The translations under genes were made by a program, and so were the position numbers. Positions 1 through 8,038 of a stretch of 8,331 bases of DNA are shown here, in pieces. Under the pieces are notes generated by a model. That model made no database searches, had not been told where the DNA came from, and worked only from the letters and a program-made list of their open reading frames with translations. The stretch is taken from contig JAQGIJ010000648.1 in the NCBI GenBank assembly GCA_028291285.1, positions 1 to 8,331 of the forward strand, written 5' to 3'. Positions within the stretch are counted from its first letter, which is position 1; every line of letters starts with the position of its first letter. The stretch is from Phenylobacterium sp. GTDB lineage: Bacteria; Pseudomonadota; Alphaproteobacteria; Caulobacterales; Caulobacteraceae.

Positions 1-539
1 GCCGTCAGGTCGGCGGCGAAGCCGGCCATGGCCCGGCGCTGCGCCTCGCCGCGGTCTCCGTCGCGAACGGCCTCGAGGGTCGCCATGAAGGCCTGCTGCC
101 GCTCGCTGTCCAACGACACCAGGCCTAGCGCGTGGGCGGCGAGGTATTCCCGGTAGAGCCGAAGCGCGCCGCGCGGGCCGAGCACGCCGACGCGCATGGC
201 GCCGGCCTCGCGCACCGCCTTGGCCGCGGTGTCGATCATGTCGATCACCGCCAGGCCGGAGGCGCGCTCGATCAGCGGCGCGTGGACGTGGGCGGCGTCG
301 GAGACGATGGCCAGGACATCCGCCCCGGCCCCGCGCAGCGCGCCTGCGCTTTCCGCGAGCGCCGCCCCGGCCTGCGAGCCGGGCATCGCCAGGTCCGGCA
401 GGCGCGGATTGATGTCGGCGATCACGCGGATCTGCTCGCGCTCGCTCTTGGTCGGCGTGTAGGCCTGGATCTTCTGCAGGAAGTCCACAGTGGCGGCCGG
501 GCCGATTCCCAGCAGGCCGAGCGTCAGCGCCGGCCTCAC
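1..539 (-). CDS. Aspartate/glutamate racemase family protein, C-terminus missing (runs off left edge)
   Basis: The 179 visible residues resemble the N-terminal two thirds of the Asp/Glu racemase (RacX/YgeA-type) family, whose cofactor-independent members invert amino-acid stereochemistry using two cysteines. The family N-terminus appears as LGLLGIGPAATVDFLQKI (residues 7-24), followed by INPRLPD (43-49), a block of IVSDAAH (78-84) and VIDMIDTAAKAV (98-109). In typical members the block reads P-C-N-T-A-H, so the first catalytic Cys is Ser80 here. The usual GGMGP glycine motif is shortened to GIGP. The second catalytic Cys would lie beyond the window edge. I chose the GTG start at 539-537 because GGAGG lies 7 nt upstream and the protein then begins at the usual family position. 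The gene lies 85 bp downstream of the DUF6491-like lipoprotein on the same strand and could be co-transcribed with it. The family call is fairly secure; racemase activity is doubtful. Confidence 0.8.
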   Translation of the reverse strand, partial: MRPALTLGLLGIGPAATVDFLQKIQAYTPTKSEREQIRVIADINPRLPDLAMPGSQAGAALAESAGALRGAGADVLAIVSDAAHVHAPLIERASGLAVIDMIDTAAKAVREAGAMRVGVLGPRGALRLYREYLAAHALGLVSLDSERQQAFMATLEAVRDGDRGEAQRRAMAGFAADLT

Positions 540-624
540 GACCGCGCCTCCGGCGTAGCGATGTCGTCGGGACGGGCGAGGGCCATCACTCCGCCCTATC
601 CCTTATCCGTCCGGCCGGGAAGAG

Positions 625-1071
625 CTAGGGCCGGAAACGCGGCGGCAGCGCGGCGACTTCCGCCGGCGCCAGCCGCACCATGGACTGCACGATGCATGGC
701 GTCGGGATGCCGCCGGAGCCCAGGCCGCCATGGCTGATCGAGATGTCCAGGTCGATCGGGCGGCAGGCGTAGGGCGTGCCCGGGGGCTCGCGCATGATGA
801 TCGGATCGCTCGAGGTCGCGCCGGCGAGGCAGGAGCCCGACATCTCCAGCCGGTAGACGTCGCGGTTGTTGACGCTGATGTAGAGCGTGCGGTCGTCGCC
901 GATCGTGTGATTGGTGATGTCGTGCGTGCGGAAGCAGCCGTCGGCCATGCTCGGCGGCCCGACGGCCGCCACCGGCAGCGGCGGACCCGGCGGGGGCGGC
1001 GGCGGATAGGCGTCGGTGCACGCGGCGAGAGCGCCGACGGCGCCGACGAGGGCGGTGAGCGCAAGCTTCAT
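625..1071 (-). CDS. Small lipoprotein, DUF6491-like
   Basis: A 148-residue protein of unknown function, probably a lipid-anchored envelope protein. Residues 1-18 form a lipoprotein signal peptide with lipobox LAAC, so Cys18 would be acylated. A proline-rich linker follows (23-32). The folded part (about 41-148) has four cysteines (46, 81, 103, 126), a central TLYISVNNRDVYRLEM strand region (62-77), and the ending LAPAEVAALPPRF. This cysteine spacing and the Leu-Tyr-Ile/Tyr-Arg block fit my memory of the DUF6491 family, common in Caulobacterales and sphingomonads, but I could not run a profile. The reading frame continues upstream to 1257, but I chose the ATG at 1071: it has AGGAGG 6 nt upstream (1078-1083), it begins exactly at a signal peptide, and the upstream extension overlaps the riboswitch on the other strand. 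A possible EcfG promoter precedes it. Confidence 0.85.
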   Translation of the reverse strand: MKLALTALVGAVGALAACTDAYPPPPPPGPPLPVAAVGPPSMADGCFRTHDITNHTIGDDRTLYISVNNRDVYRLEMSGSCLAGATSSDPIIMREPPGTPYACRPIDLDISISHGGLGSGGIPTPCIVQSMVRLAPAEVAALPPRFRP

Positions 1072-1096
1072 GGTTTTCCTCCTGACGTGCGTCACT

Positions 1097-1121
1097 AACC
1101 TAACACGGTCATGCTCGTTCC
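1097..1121 (-). promoter_or_regulatory. Candidate EcfG-type (general stress sigma) promoter for the DUF6491-like gene
   Basis: On the minus strand the sequence reads GGAAC (1121-1117), a 16-nt spacer, then GGTT (1100-1097). The alphaproteobacterial EcfG consensus is GGAAC, about 16-17 nt, then CGTT, with GTT the better conserved part. The first base of the -10 therefore deviates. Transcription would begin near 1088, leaving a short leader that still contains the Shine-Dalgarno at 1078-1083. This is a pattern match only. Confidence 0.45.
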
Positions 1122-1138
1122 TCCCGGCGCTCCGGGGG

Positions 1139-1166
1139 TTCAAAATCGCTGGCGCGCGGCCATAGG
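1139..1166 (+). promoter_or_regulatory. Possible housekeeping promoter upstream of the thiC riboswitch
   Basis: TTCAAA (1139-1144) and CATAGG (1161-1166) are separated by 16 nt, and a start about 7 nt later would fall just ahead of the riboswitch. Neither hexamer is a strong match. Position is the main argument. Confidence 0.25.
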
Positions 1167-1183
1167 CGGGCCTAACGTCGCCT

Positions 1184-3176
<1,993 letters not shown>

Positions 3177-3336
3177 CCGCCGCGCGCGACGGCTGATAAG
3201 CGGCTGAAGGTCGCAAGCTGCCTAAGGATGGTGCCACCACGTGGGACAATCCTATAGCCATTAGCGCTGTCTTTGGTGTACTAGCCCCGCAGCCGATTGG
3301 GCCCAAGGGTTCGTCAATTCACGATAGGGGATCATT

Positions 3337-3651
3337 ATGAAGCTTCATTTCACCGCCGCGTTTGCGGCCCTGGCCGCCGTCGCGCTGGCCACCAGCGCCA
3401 TGGCGTCCGAACCCGTTGTCGCCAAGCTCGCCGTGGCGGGCAAGGGCGCGGTCAAGCCGGTCGCCGGCGGCGCCGTGTTTGAGTGCCTGGGCGATGTCTG
3501 CGCCGCGCGCACGCCGGGCGCCGACACCGCGAGCGTCCGCGGCTGCAAGGAACTGGTCCGTCAGGTCGGCGCCGTGAGCGCCTTTGGTCCGACCTCGAAG
3601 CAGCTGAGCACCGAGCAACTGGCCTCCTGCAACGAGTCCGCGAAGAAGTAG
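3337..3651 (+). CDS. Small secreted four-cysteine protein, function unknown (Caulobacterales type)
   Basis: A 104-residue protein with a clear Sec signal peptide: a Lys2 n-region, a hydrophobic core at about 5-20, and signal peptidase I cleavage likely after AMA (21-23). The mature part of about 81 residues has four cysteines (50, 55, 70, 98), enough for two disulfides in the periplasm. Its most distinctive block is FECLGDVCAART (48-59), followed by VRGCKELV (67-74). I recall similar small proteins in Caulobacter relatives, possibly those called CC_3452 family, but cannot confirm this. The ATG has AGGGG 6 nt upstream. The gene lies 160 bp after thiC with no evident functional link and is followed by a strong terminator. 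A short intergenic palindrome CCACGTGG (3237-3244) sits upstream. I do not know its role. Confidence 0.85.
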   Translation: MKLHFTAAFAALAAVALATSAMASEPVVAKLAVAGKGAVKPVAGGAVFECLGDVCAARTPGADTASVRGCKELVRQVGAVSAFGPTSKQLSTEQLASCNESAKK

Positions 3652-3666
3652 GACGGGGGCCGTTCG

Positions 3667-3685
3667 GGCCGCGTCAAGCGGCCCG
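3667..3685 (+). repeat. Hairpin just after the small secreted protein gene
   Basis: A perfect 7-bp inverted repeat, GGGCCGC and GCGGCCC around a 5-nt loop (3674-3678), begins 15 nt after the stop codon. No T-tract follows, so it is not a standard terminator. It may protect the mRNA 3' end or assist the stronger terminator 40 nt further on. Confidence 0.5.
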
Positions 3686-3723
3686 TCCACCCGCCGCATT
3701 TCGGCCGCGACGTCCGAAAACGA

Positions 3724-3755
3724 AAGAACGCCCGCGCGAGCGGGCGTTCTTATTT
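3724..3755 (+). terminator. Strong intrinsic terminator, probably bidirectional
   Basis: A perfect 12-bp stem (3724-3735 with 3740-3751) is closed by a GCGA tetraloop and followed by TATTT on the plus strand. Read on the minus strand the same stem runs into TTCTTTCG, so it could also stop transcription from the minus-strand gene at 3816-4025. It lies between two convergent genes, which fits dual use. Confidence 0.9.
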
Positions 3756-3770
3756 GTGGGCGGATGATCC

Positions 3771-3801
3771 CCGGAGCGCCGGCCTAGGCGGCGCGCTCCG
3801 G
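3771..3801 (-). repeat. Long inverted repeat downstream of the 69-residue membrane protein gene
   Basis: CCGGAGCGC (3771-3779) pairs with GCGCTCCGG (3793-3801), a 9-bp perfect stem. The 13-nt interior contains the palindrome GCCTAGGC. It begins 15 nt past the minus-strand stop codon. No T-run follows on the minus strand, so it is at best an auxiliary terminator or 3' stabiliser. Confidence 0.5.
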
Positions 3802-3815
3802 ACGCTGACGCCGGA

Positions 3816-4025
3816 TCAGTCGCGGCGGGCGATGCTCGCGGCCTTGGCCTTCGCCGGCCAGATGCGGACGACGACCGCGACGGTCACCGAACCGAGCACG
3901 GCGGCGGCGGCGCCCGCCCATTGCACCGGGCTCATCCCGAGGGAAGCGTAGTGGCCGGCGGTCGCGCCTGAGGCGAACACCATGATGGCGGATCCCCACT
4001 CGGCGGCTTCCTTGGACGAGATCAT
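3816..4025 (-). CDS. Small (69-residue) membrane protein of unknown function
   Basis: I do not recognise a family. The N-terminus is polar (residues 1-9). A moderately hydrophobic stretch at about 10-30 contains several Gly and Ser residues. A clear transmembrane helix spans about 35-56, ending in RIWP. The last 13 residues carry several Lys and Arg, which predicts a cytoplasmic C-terminus. The codons end in G or C at almost every position, as in neighbouring real genes, which is the main evidence for coding. A GGGAG lies about 11 nt before the ATG, a rather long spacing; a stronger AGGAGGG sits near 4074-4080 with no suitable start behind it. It follows the TonB-dependent receptor on the same strand with a 138-bp gap. 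Two hydrophobic segments and a basic tail also describe small phage holins, but no lysis or phage gene is nearby, so I would not name it one. Confidence 0.65.
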   Translation of the reverse strand: MISSKEAAEWGSAIMVFASGATAGHYASLGMSPVQWAGAAAAVLGSVTVAVVVRIWPAKAKAASIARRD

Positions 4026-4091
4026 GGCGGCGGGGCTCCCTCTGCGGCGGCTTGGCGGCGGCGTATGATGACGCCCTCCTGTTAGCTGTTT

Positions 4092-4118
4092 CCCGCGCCG
4101 ACGGCTATGCGGCGCGGG
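4092..4118 (-). repeat. GC-rich hairpin between the receptor gene and the 69-residue protein gene
   Basis: CCCGCGCC (4092-4099) pairs with GGCGCGGG (4111-4118) around an 11-nt loop. It sits 46 nt beyond the receptor stop codon. On the minus strand it is followed by AAACAG rather than T residues, so termination here is uncertain. Confidence 0.4.
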
Positions 4119-4163
4119 CGCGCAGCGTTTGCCGTGGCCCAGATCGACCGCCCGCGGCGGGCG

Positions 4164-6395
4164 TCAGTAGGTCAGCCCGACGCGCACCCCCACCACCCGC
4201 GGCTCGCCGTAGATGTGCCAATCGCCGATGCCGTTGGCGTCGGTCTGCAGGATGTACTTCTGGTCGAAGAGGTTGCGCGCATAGAGGCTCGCCGAGGCGT
4301 GGCCCGCCGGATCGGTCCAGGTGAGGGTCAGGCCCACCAGGGTGTGCGCCGGAGAGACCAGACGCGGGCTGAGGCCAGCGCCGCAACCGGCGGTGTTGCA
4401 GGGCAGGCTGTCGGTGTTCGGCTGGTACTTGTCGACGTAGTAGACGTTGCCGGAGACCTCGAAGGTCCCGAGCGCGGTGGGCTGCTGGTAGTTCGCCTGC
4501 AGGTTGGCGCTCCAGTCGGGCGCGCGGATCATCTGCAGCCCGCTCCAGTTCTGCGCCACCGAGACGTTCGGGCAGAGCAGCGGATTGGGATTGGCGCAGT
4601 TCGACGGCGCCGACGCGCTGGCCCCGGGGAAGCTGTCGAACCGGGCGTGCAGATAGGACGCACCGGCCGTCAGCGTCAGGTTGTCCGTGGCCTCGAAGGT
4701 GATCGAGCCGTCGGCGCCGTAGATCTTCGACTTCGCCGCGTTGATCGAGACGGTCACGCCCGCGGTCGGGCAGGCGGGCGGCGAGACCGTGGTGCAGAAG
4801 GTGCCGTACTGGATGTTGGTGTAGTCGTACTTGAACACGGCCGCGTCCGCCCGCCAGCGCGCGCGCTGCGCCTTGGCGCCGATCTCATAGGCTGTGATCG
4901 TCTCCGGCTGGACCGGGTTGAGGGCGGTGCCGGTGTTGAACGCGCCGCTTTTGAAGCCGCGGCTGTAGGAGGCGTAGACGTTGGCGTTCGGGGTGAACTC
5001 GTAGCGGGCGACGAAGCGCGGCGTCCATTTCTTCTGGGTGAAGGTCGGCGGCCCGCCGAGGCAGGGGGCCAGAGCCGCGCCGGCCCCGGCGGCGAACGCG
5101 CAGTCCTTCTTCTCGTGGCTGTAGCGGACCCCCGCCGTCAGGAAGAGCTGGTCCGTCACCCGGAACGTGCTGTCGGCGTAACCGGCCCAGGCCTTGGTGT
5201 TCGAGGCGAACACGGTGGGCGCCGGCAGCACGCTCTCCACCCGCGAGTGGTCGTCGTAGTAGTAGGCGCCGAGCACCCACTGCAGGCGGCTGTCGCCAGT
5301 GCTGGTGAGGTTGACCTCCTCGCTGAAGGTCCGCTCCGGATAGCGCTGGATGGCGTTGGCGGAGGTGACGACCATCGCTGTCGAGCCATCGAAGTCGAGG
5401 TGGTCCTTGGTGATGTCCTTGCGATAGCCGGTGTAGGAGGTGAGCGTTGCGCCCTGGAACTCCAGGCGGCTGCGCAGATAGGCGCCTCGCCATATGTTGC
5501 GCAGGGACTCCGGGAAGGACATCGAGGTCTCGTTCGGGTTCGGCTGCAGGGTGGGCAGCACGCCCGCGATGAGGGGGTGCGCGTAGTAGGAGAGCGCCAG
5601 GGCCGTGGCATCGCTGCTCGAGCCGTACTCCACCCAGCCCAGGAAGGAGAGCTTGTCGATGGGCGTGTAGAGCAGCTTCAGCCGCGCGTAGCGTTGCGCC
5701 GTCGGCGCGGTTTTGAATTGCGAGCCAGGCGTGACGTTGTTGATCCAGCCGTCGGAGTTCGAGGCGGTGGCGGTCACGCTGACGGCCACGGTGTCGGTGA
5801 GCCCGAAGCTGGCGTAGAGGTCGCCCTTGTGGCCGTTGAGCCCTTCGGCCGCGGCGTTGATGGTGAAGGTTGGCGTGTGGCTGGGCTCGCGGGTGGAGAT
5901 CAGGATCGCCCCGCCCGTGGCGTTTCGCCCGAAGAGGGTGCCCTGCGGCCCCTTCAGCACCTCGATGCTGGCGATGTCCGCCACGCTGCGGTTCACCGAG
6001 ATCGCATTGGCGATGTAGAAGCCGTCTACATAGGTGGCGACGTTGTTCTCGGCGCCGGGACCCACCACGCGCGTGGAGATGCCGCGGATGGCCGGCGCCG
6101 TGAAGTTGCCGAACCGGTTCACGATCAGGCCCGGCACCACCTGCTGCAGGTTGAGGGTGGTGTCGACGCCCGAGCTGCGCAGCTGATCGGCCGACTGGGT
6201 GGTGACCGCGATCGGGACGTCCACCAGGCGCTCCTGGCGCCGCTGGGCGGTGACCACGACCTCCTGCAACGCCACGCCCGTCGAGCTGTCGGACGGCTTC
6301 GCGGCCGAGGCCTGGGCCCAGGCGCCTGACGCCCAGGCGGCGACCACCGAGCAGGCCGCCGCGCCGCACGCGAGCGTCCGTAAACCCTTGAACAT
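4164..6395 (-). CDS. TonB-dependent outer-membrane receptor, substrate unknown
   Basis: An outer-membrane transporter that takes up a scarce ligand using energy from TonB-ExbB-ExbD. The 743-residue length is normal. A Sec signal peptide ends at about AWA (25-27), and the TonB box is EVVVTA (45-50). The plug domain (about 53-170) contains LQQVVPGLIV, PAIRGIS, VATYVDGFYI and the classic end IEVLKGPQGTLFGRNATGGAI (144-164). The barrel carries YSRGFKSGAFN (477-487), ARNLFDQKY (706-714) and ends in Tyr743, as expected for BAM-dependent barrels. All eight mature cysteines fall in four close pairs, probably in surface loops. The start at 6395 has GGGAGGA 7 nt upstream and begins directly at the signal peptide; the frame upstream to 6803 is not conserved-looking. 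No siderophore, vitamin or catabolic gene is nearby, and there is no FecI/FecR pair or extra N-terminal signalling domain, so the ligand cannot be inferred. osmC is divergent. Confidence 0.96.
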   Translation of the reverse strand: MFKGLRTLACGAAACSVVAAWASGAWAQASAAKPSDSSTGVALQEVVVTAQRRQERLVDVPIAVTTQSADQLRSSGVDTTLNLQQVVPGLIVNRFGNFTAPAIRGISTRVVGPGAENNVATYVDGFYIANAISVNRSVADIASIEVLKGPQGTLFGRNATGGAILISTREPSHTPTFTINAAAEGLNGHKGDLYASFGLTDTVAVSVTATASNSDGWINNVTPGSQFKTAPTAQRYARLKLLYTPIDKLSFLGWVEYGSSSDATALALSYYAHPLIAGVLPTLQPNPNETSMSFPESLRNIWRGAYLRSRLEFQGATLTSYTGYRKDITKDHLDFDGSTAMVVTSANAIQRYPERTFSEEVNLTSTGDSRLQWVLGAYYYDDHSRVESVLPAPTVFASNTKAWAGYADSTFRVTDQLFLTAGVRYSHEKKDCAFAAGAGAALAPCLGGPPTFTQKKWTPRFVARYEFTPNANVYASYSRGFKSGAFNTGTALNPVQPETITAYEIGAKAQRARWRADAAVFKYDYTNIQYGTFCTTVSPPACPTAGVTVSINAAKSKIYGADGSITFEATDNLTLTAGASYLHARFDSFPGASASAPSNCANPNPLLCPNVSVAQNWSGLQMIRAPDWSANLQANYQQPTALGTFEVSGNVYYVDKYQPNTDSLPCNTAGCGAGLSPRLVSPAHTLVGLTLTWTDPAGHASASLYARNLFDQKYILQTDANGIGDWHIYGEPRVVGVRVGLTY

Positions 6396-6544
6396 GAGCC
6401 GATCCTCCCGTTTGGGGCGCTTCTGACGAACGCCTATGCAGACAGTTTCACACCTTTGCGCGGCGGTGAAGCTGGCGTCGCTGCCGCCGACGCATTTGCG
6501 GCGCGGAGGCCCTGTCACGCGCGAATGCGCGCCGGCGCGGCGAA

Positions 6545-6562
6545 GGCCTGGGACTGCAGGCC
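6545..6562. repeat. Small inverted repeat in the receptor/osmC divergent intergenic region
   Basis: GGCCTG (6545-6550) and CAGGCC (6557-6562) flank 6 nt. It lies about 80 nt before osmC and 150 nt before the receptor start. It could be an operator half-site pair or chance in GC-rich DNA. I see no convincing -35/-10 pair for either gene in the 246-bp gap. Confidence 0.2.
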
Positions 6563-6641
6563 CGGGCGGCGGCCGAGTAGCGCGGGCTTGCATGACGGAG
6601 AGGCTGCGCGCTTCCTCGTCTCCCTTTTCGAGGAGGCGACG

Positions 6642-7067
6642 ATGATCCGCAAATCGAATGCCGTATGGAACGGCGACGGCCGCACAGGCACGGGACGGCT
6701 GACGAGCGCCTCGGGGGTCCTGTCGGACAGCGTCTACGGCTTCAAGACCCGGTTCGAGAACGAGCCCGGCACAAATCCGGAGGAGCTCATCGCCGCCGCC
6801 CACGCCGGCTGCTTCAGCATGGCGCTGGCCTTCGCCCTGCAGGGCGCGGGCTTCACGGCCGAGGAGATCCGCACGGAGGCCGCCGTCAGCCTCGATCCGG
6901 AGGGGCAGGGCTTCAAGATCAGCCGCTCGGCCCTCACCCTGCGCGCCCGCATTCCCGGGATCGACGAGGCGAAGTTCCTGGAGCTCGCCAAAGGGGCCGA
7001 GCAGAACTGCCCGGTCTCGAAGGTCCTGAACGCCGAGATCACCCTGGACGCCAAGCTCGAGAGCTGA
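6642..7067 (+). CDS. osmC: OsmC peroxiredoxin (organic hydroperoxide reductase)
   Basis: Reduces organic hydroperoxides to alcohols using a reactive Cys pair. The 141-residue length matches E. coli OsmC (about 143). The sequence follows the OsmC branch rather than Ohr: SGVLSDSVYGFKTRFE (24-39), GTNPEELIAAAHAGCFSMAL (43-62), and NCPVSKVLNAEITLDAKL (122-139). Peroxidatic Cys57 and resolving Cys123 are present, with Arg37 and Glu47/Glu48 in the expected active-site positions. I chose ATG 6642 because GAGGAGG ends 5 nt before it and the protein then starts where family members start; the open frame back to 6456 adds 62 unlike residues. The gene is monocistronic, divergent from the receptor and closed by a terminator. 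In other bacteria osmC is induced by osmotic or stationary-phase stress. No EcfG motif was found upstream here. Confidence 0.97.
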   Translation: MIRKSNAVWNGDGRTGTGRLTSASGVLSDSVYGFKTRFENEPGTNPEELIAAAHAGCFSMALAFALQGAGFTAEEIRTEAAVSLDPEGQGFKISRSALTLRARIPGIDEAKFLELAKGAEQNCPVSKVLNAEITLDAKLES

Positions 7068-7077
7068 GCGCGGGAAC

Positions 7078-7112
7078 GGGCGGCGCTGGCAGGCGCCGCC
7101 CCTTCTTTCCTT
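7078..7112 (+). terminator. Intrinsic terminator of osmC
   Basis: GGGCGGCGC (7078-7086) pairs perfectly with GCGCCGCCC (7093-7101) around a 6-nt loop. A pyrimidine tail rich in T follows (about 7102-7112). It begins 11 nt after the osmC stop codon. On the minus strand no T-run follows, so it is probably one-directional. Confidence 0.85.
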
Positions 7113-7128
7113 CAGGCCTTTCGACGGC

Positions 7129-8004
7129 TTACGGCGTCGTGGTCGAAGGCGCGGCGGTCGTCGTGCTGGAGGACGGCGCCGCGCTCGTCGCGCCCGTGTC
7201 GGGCTGGGACGTCATCGGCTGGGACGTCATGGGCGCGGGGTTCACCGTCGCCGGATTGGTCGCCGTGGGCGCGGTGTTGACGCTGGGCGCCGGCGCGCTG
7301 GGCGCGGGCGTCGAGACCATCGGCGCGGTCGTGCTGGCGTTCACGCCGGTGTCCATGGCGTTGTAGTCGTTCGTCGGCCGCGCGCGCGGCGCCGGCGTCC
7401 GGGCGGCCAGCGTCGTGCGGCGGGTGACGACCGGGGCCGCGGCGTGGTGGGTCGTGGTGCTCGCCGTGCGGTGCGTGGTCGTCGTCGCGGTCTCTGCGGG
7501 CGTCGTCGCGGTATCCGCCGGAGTCGGCGGGCTGCTGGTCGCGTCGGCGCTCACCGGCAGCTGCGCGGCGCTGGGCGGGGTCGCGGTGTTCAGCGCGGTC
7601 TGGCTGGTCGTGGTGGTGGTGGTCGCGCCGGGTGTCAGCTGGGCCATGCCGTTGTCGCGCGGCTGCATCGCATACCAGGCCACGCCGCCGATCGCGGCCA
7701 CGGCCACCAGGCCCGCGGCGATCGCCCCGGCCGGGACGCCGCGGCGCTCGACCGTGCGGACGGCCTGGGTCTCGTAGATCGTATCGACCGGCTCGGCCGC
7801 TGTGGTGGCGCCGATAACCCCGGCGCCAGCGCCCGCCTCGCCCGCATCCAGCACCGGGTCGTCGGCGGTGGCCCCGGCCGGCGTCGAGCGGCCGGAGCGG
7901 CCGCGCCGCTTCTTGGTTTCGCGCGCCCACACCGGGGTCGGCGCGAACATGGAACTCTCGTCTTCAGGCGTTCGGCCGCCCGTGGCATTCATGTCGACAG
8001 ACAT
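7129..8004 (-). CDS. Single-pass membrane protein with Thr/Ala/Pro/Ser-rich C-terminal region, function unknown
   Basis: I do not recognise a family. The 291-residue protein has three parts. Residues 1-90 are polar with a basic patch at about 28-39 (ARETKKRRGRSGR); residues 40-75 are Gly/Ala-rich and acidic. One transmembrane helix lies at about 92-112. Residues 113-291 are almost entirely Thr, Ala, Pro and Ser with few charges, including a run of six Thr (128-133), TTTT (175-178), TTTHH (183-187), and the tandem MTSQPMTSQP (259-268). The charge pattern predicts the short end in the cytoplasm and the low-complexity tail in the periplasm, where it could act as a flexible, disordered spacer. 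ATG 8004 has GGAGAG 6 nt upstream; the frame continues to 8220, but that part carries the promoter and lacks an SD. A good EcfG-type promoter precedes it, suggesting stress control. It converges on osmC. Confidence 0.85.
   Translation of the reverse strand: MSVDMNATGGRTPEDESSMFAPTPVWARETKKRRGRSGRSTPAGATADDPVLDAGEAGAGAGVIGATTAAEPVDTIYETQAVRTVERRGVPAGAIAAGLVAVAAIGGVAWYAMQPRDNGMAQLTPGATTTTTTSQTALNTATPPSAAQLPVSADATSSPPTPADTATTPAETATTTTHRTASTTTHHAAAPVVTRRTTLAARTPAPRARPTNDYNAMDTGVNASTTAPMVSTPAPSAPAPSVNTAPTATNPATVNPAPMTSQPMTSQPDTGATSAAPSSSTTTAAPSTTTP
7202..7230 (-). repeat. Two-copy tandem repeat inside the Thr-rich membrane protein gene
   Basis: The 14-nt unit GGCTGGGACGTCAT occurs at 7202-7215 and 7217-7230, a 15-nt period that duplicates the pentapeptide MTSQP in frame. 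The near-identical DNA suggests a recent in-frame duplication by replication slippage. Confidence 0.85.
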
Positions 8005-8038
8005 TTCAATCTCTCCGGAACAGTGTCGGGGATGAAAA

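Noticed and set aside
132..737. Plus-strand open frame of 201 codons at the left end
   Set aside because: It crosses both the racemase-like gene and the lipoprotein gene in antisense and its product is Arg/Ala-rich without motifs.
3237..3244. Palindrome CCACGTGG between thiC and the small secreted protein gene
   Set aside because: Only 8 bp, a single copy, and not tied to a regulator I can name, so it could be chance.
3816..4025. Phage holin identity for the 69-residue membrane protein
   Set aside because: General topology fits but no endolysin, phage structural or integrase gene is present, and no sequence motif supports it.
4107..6329. Very long (740-codon) plus-strand open frame opposite the TonB-dependent receptor
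   Set aside because: The translation is Arg/Gly/Val-rich with no recognisable domain. It is the antisense shadow of a GC-rich gene whose minus-strand product is unambiguous.
6665..7366. Plus-strand open frame running through osmC and the Thr-rich gene
   Set aside because: Out of frame with osmC; its hydrophobic Val/Gly end is the antisense of Thr/Ala codons (ACC/GCC) of the membrane protein gene.
7415..7777. Hydrophobic plus-strand frame that looks like a membrane protein
   Set aside because: Antisense of a Thr/Ala-rich region automatically encodes Val/Gly/Ala-rich runs. It has no RBS and no conserved motif.
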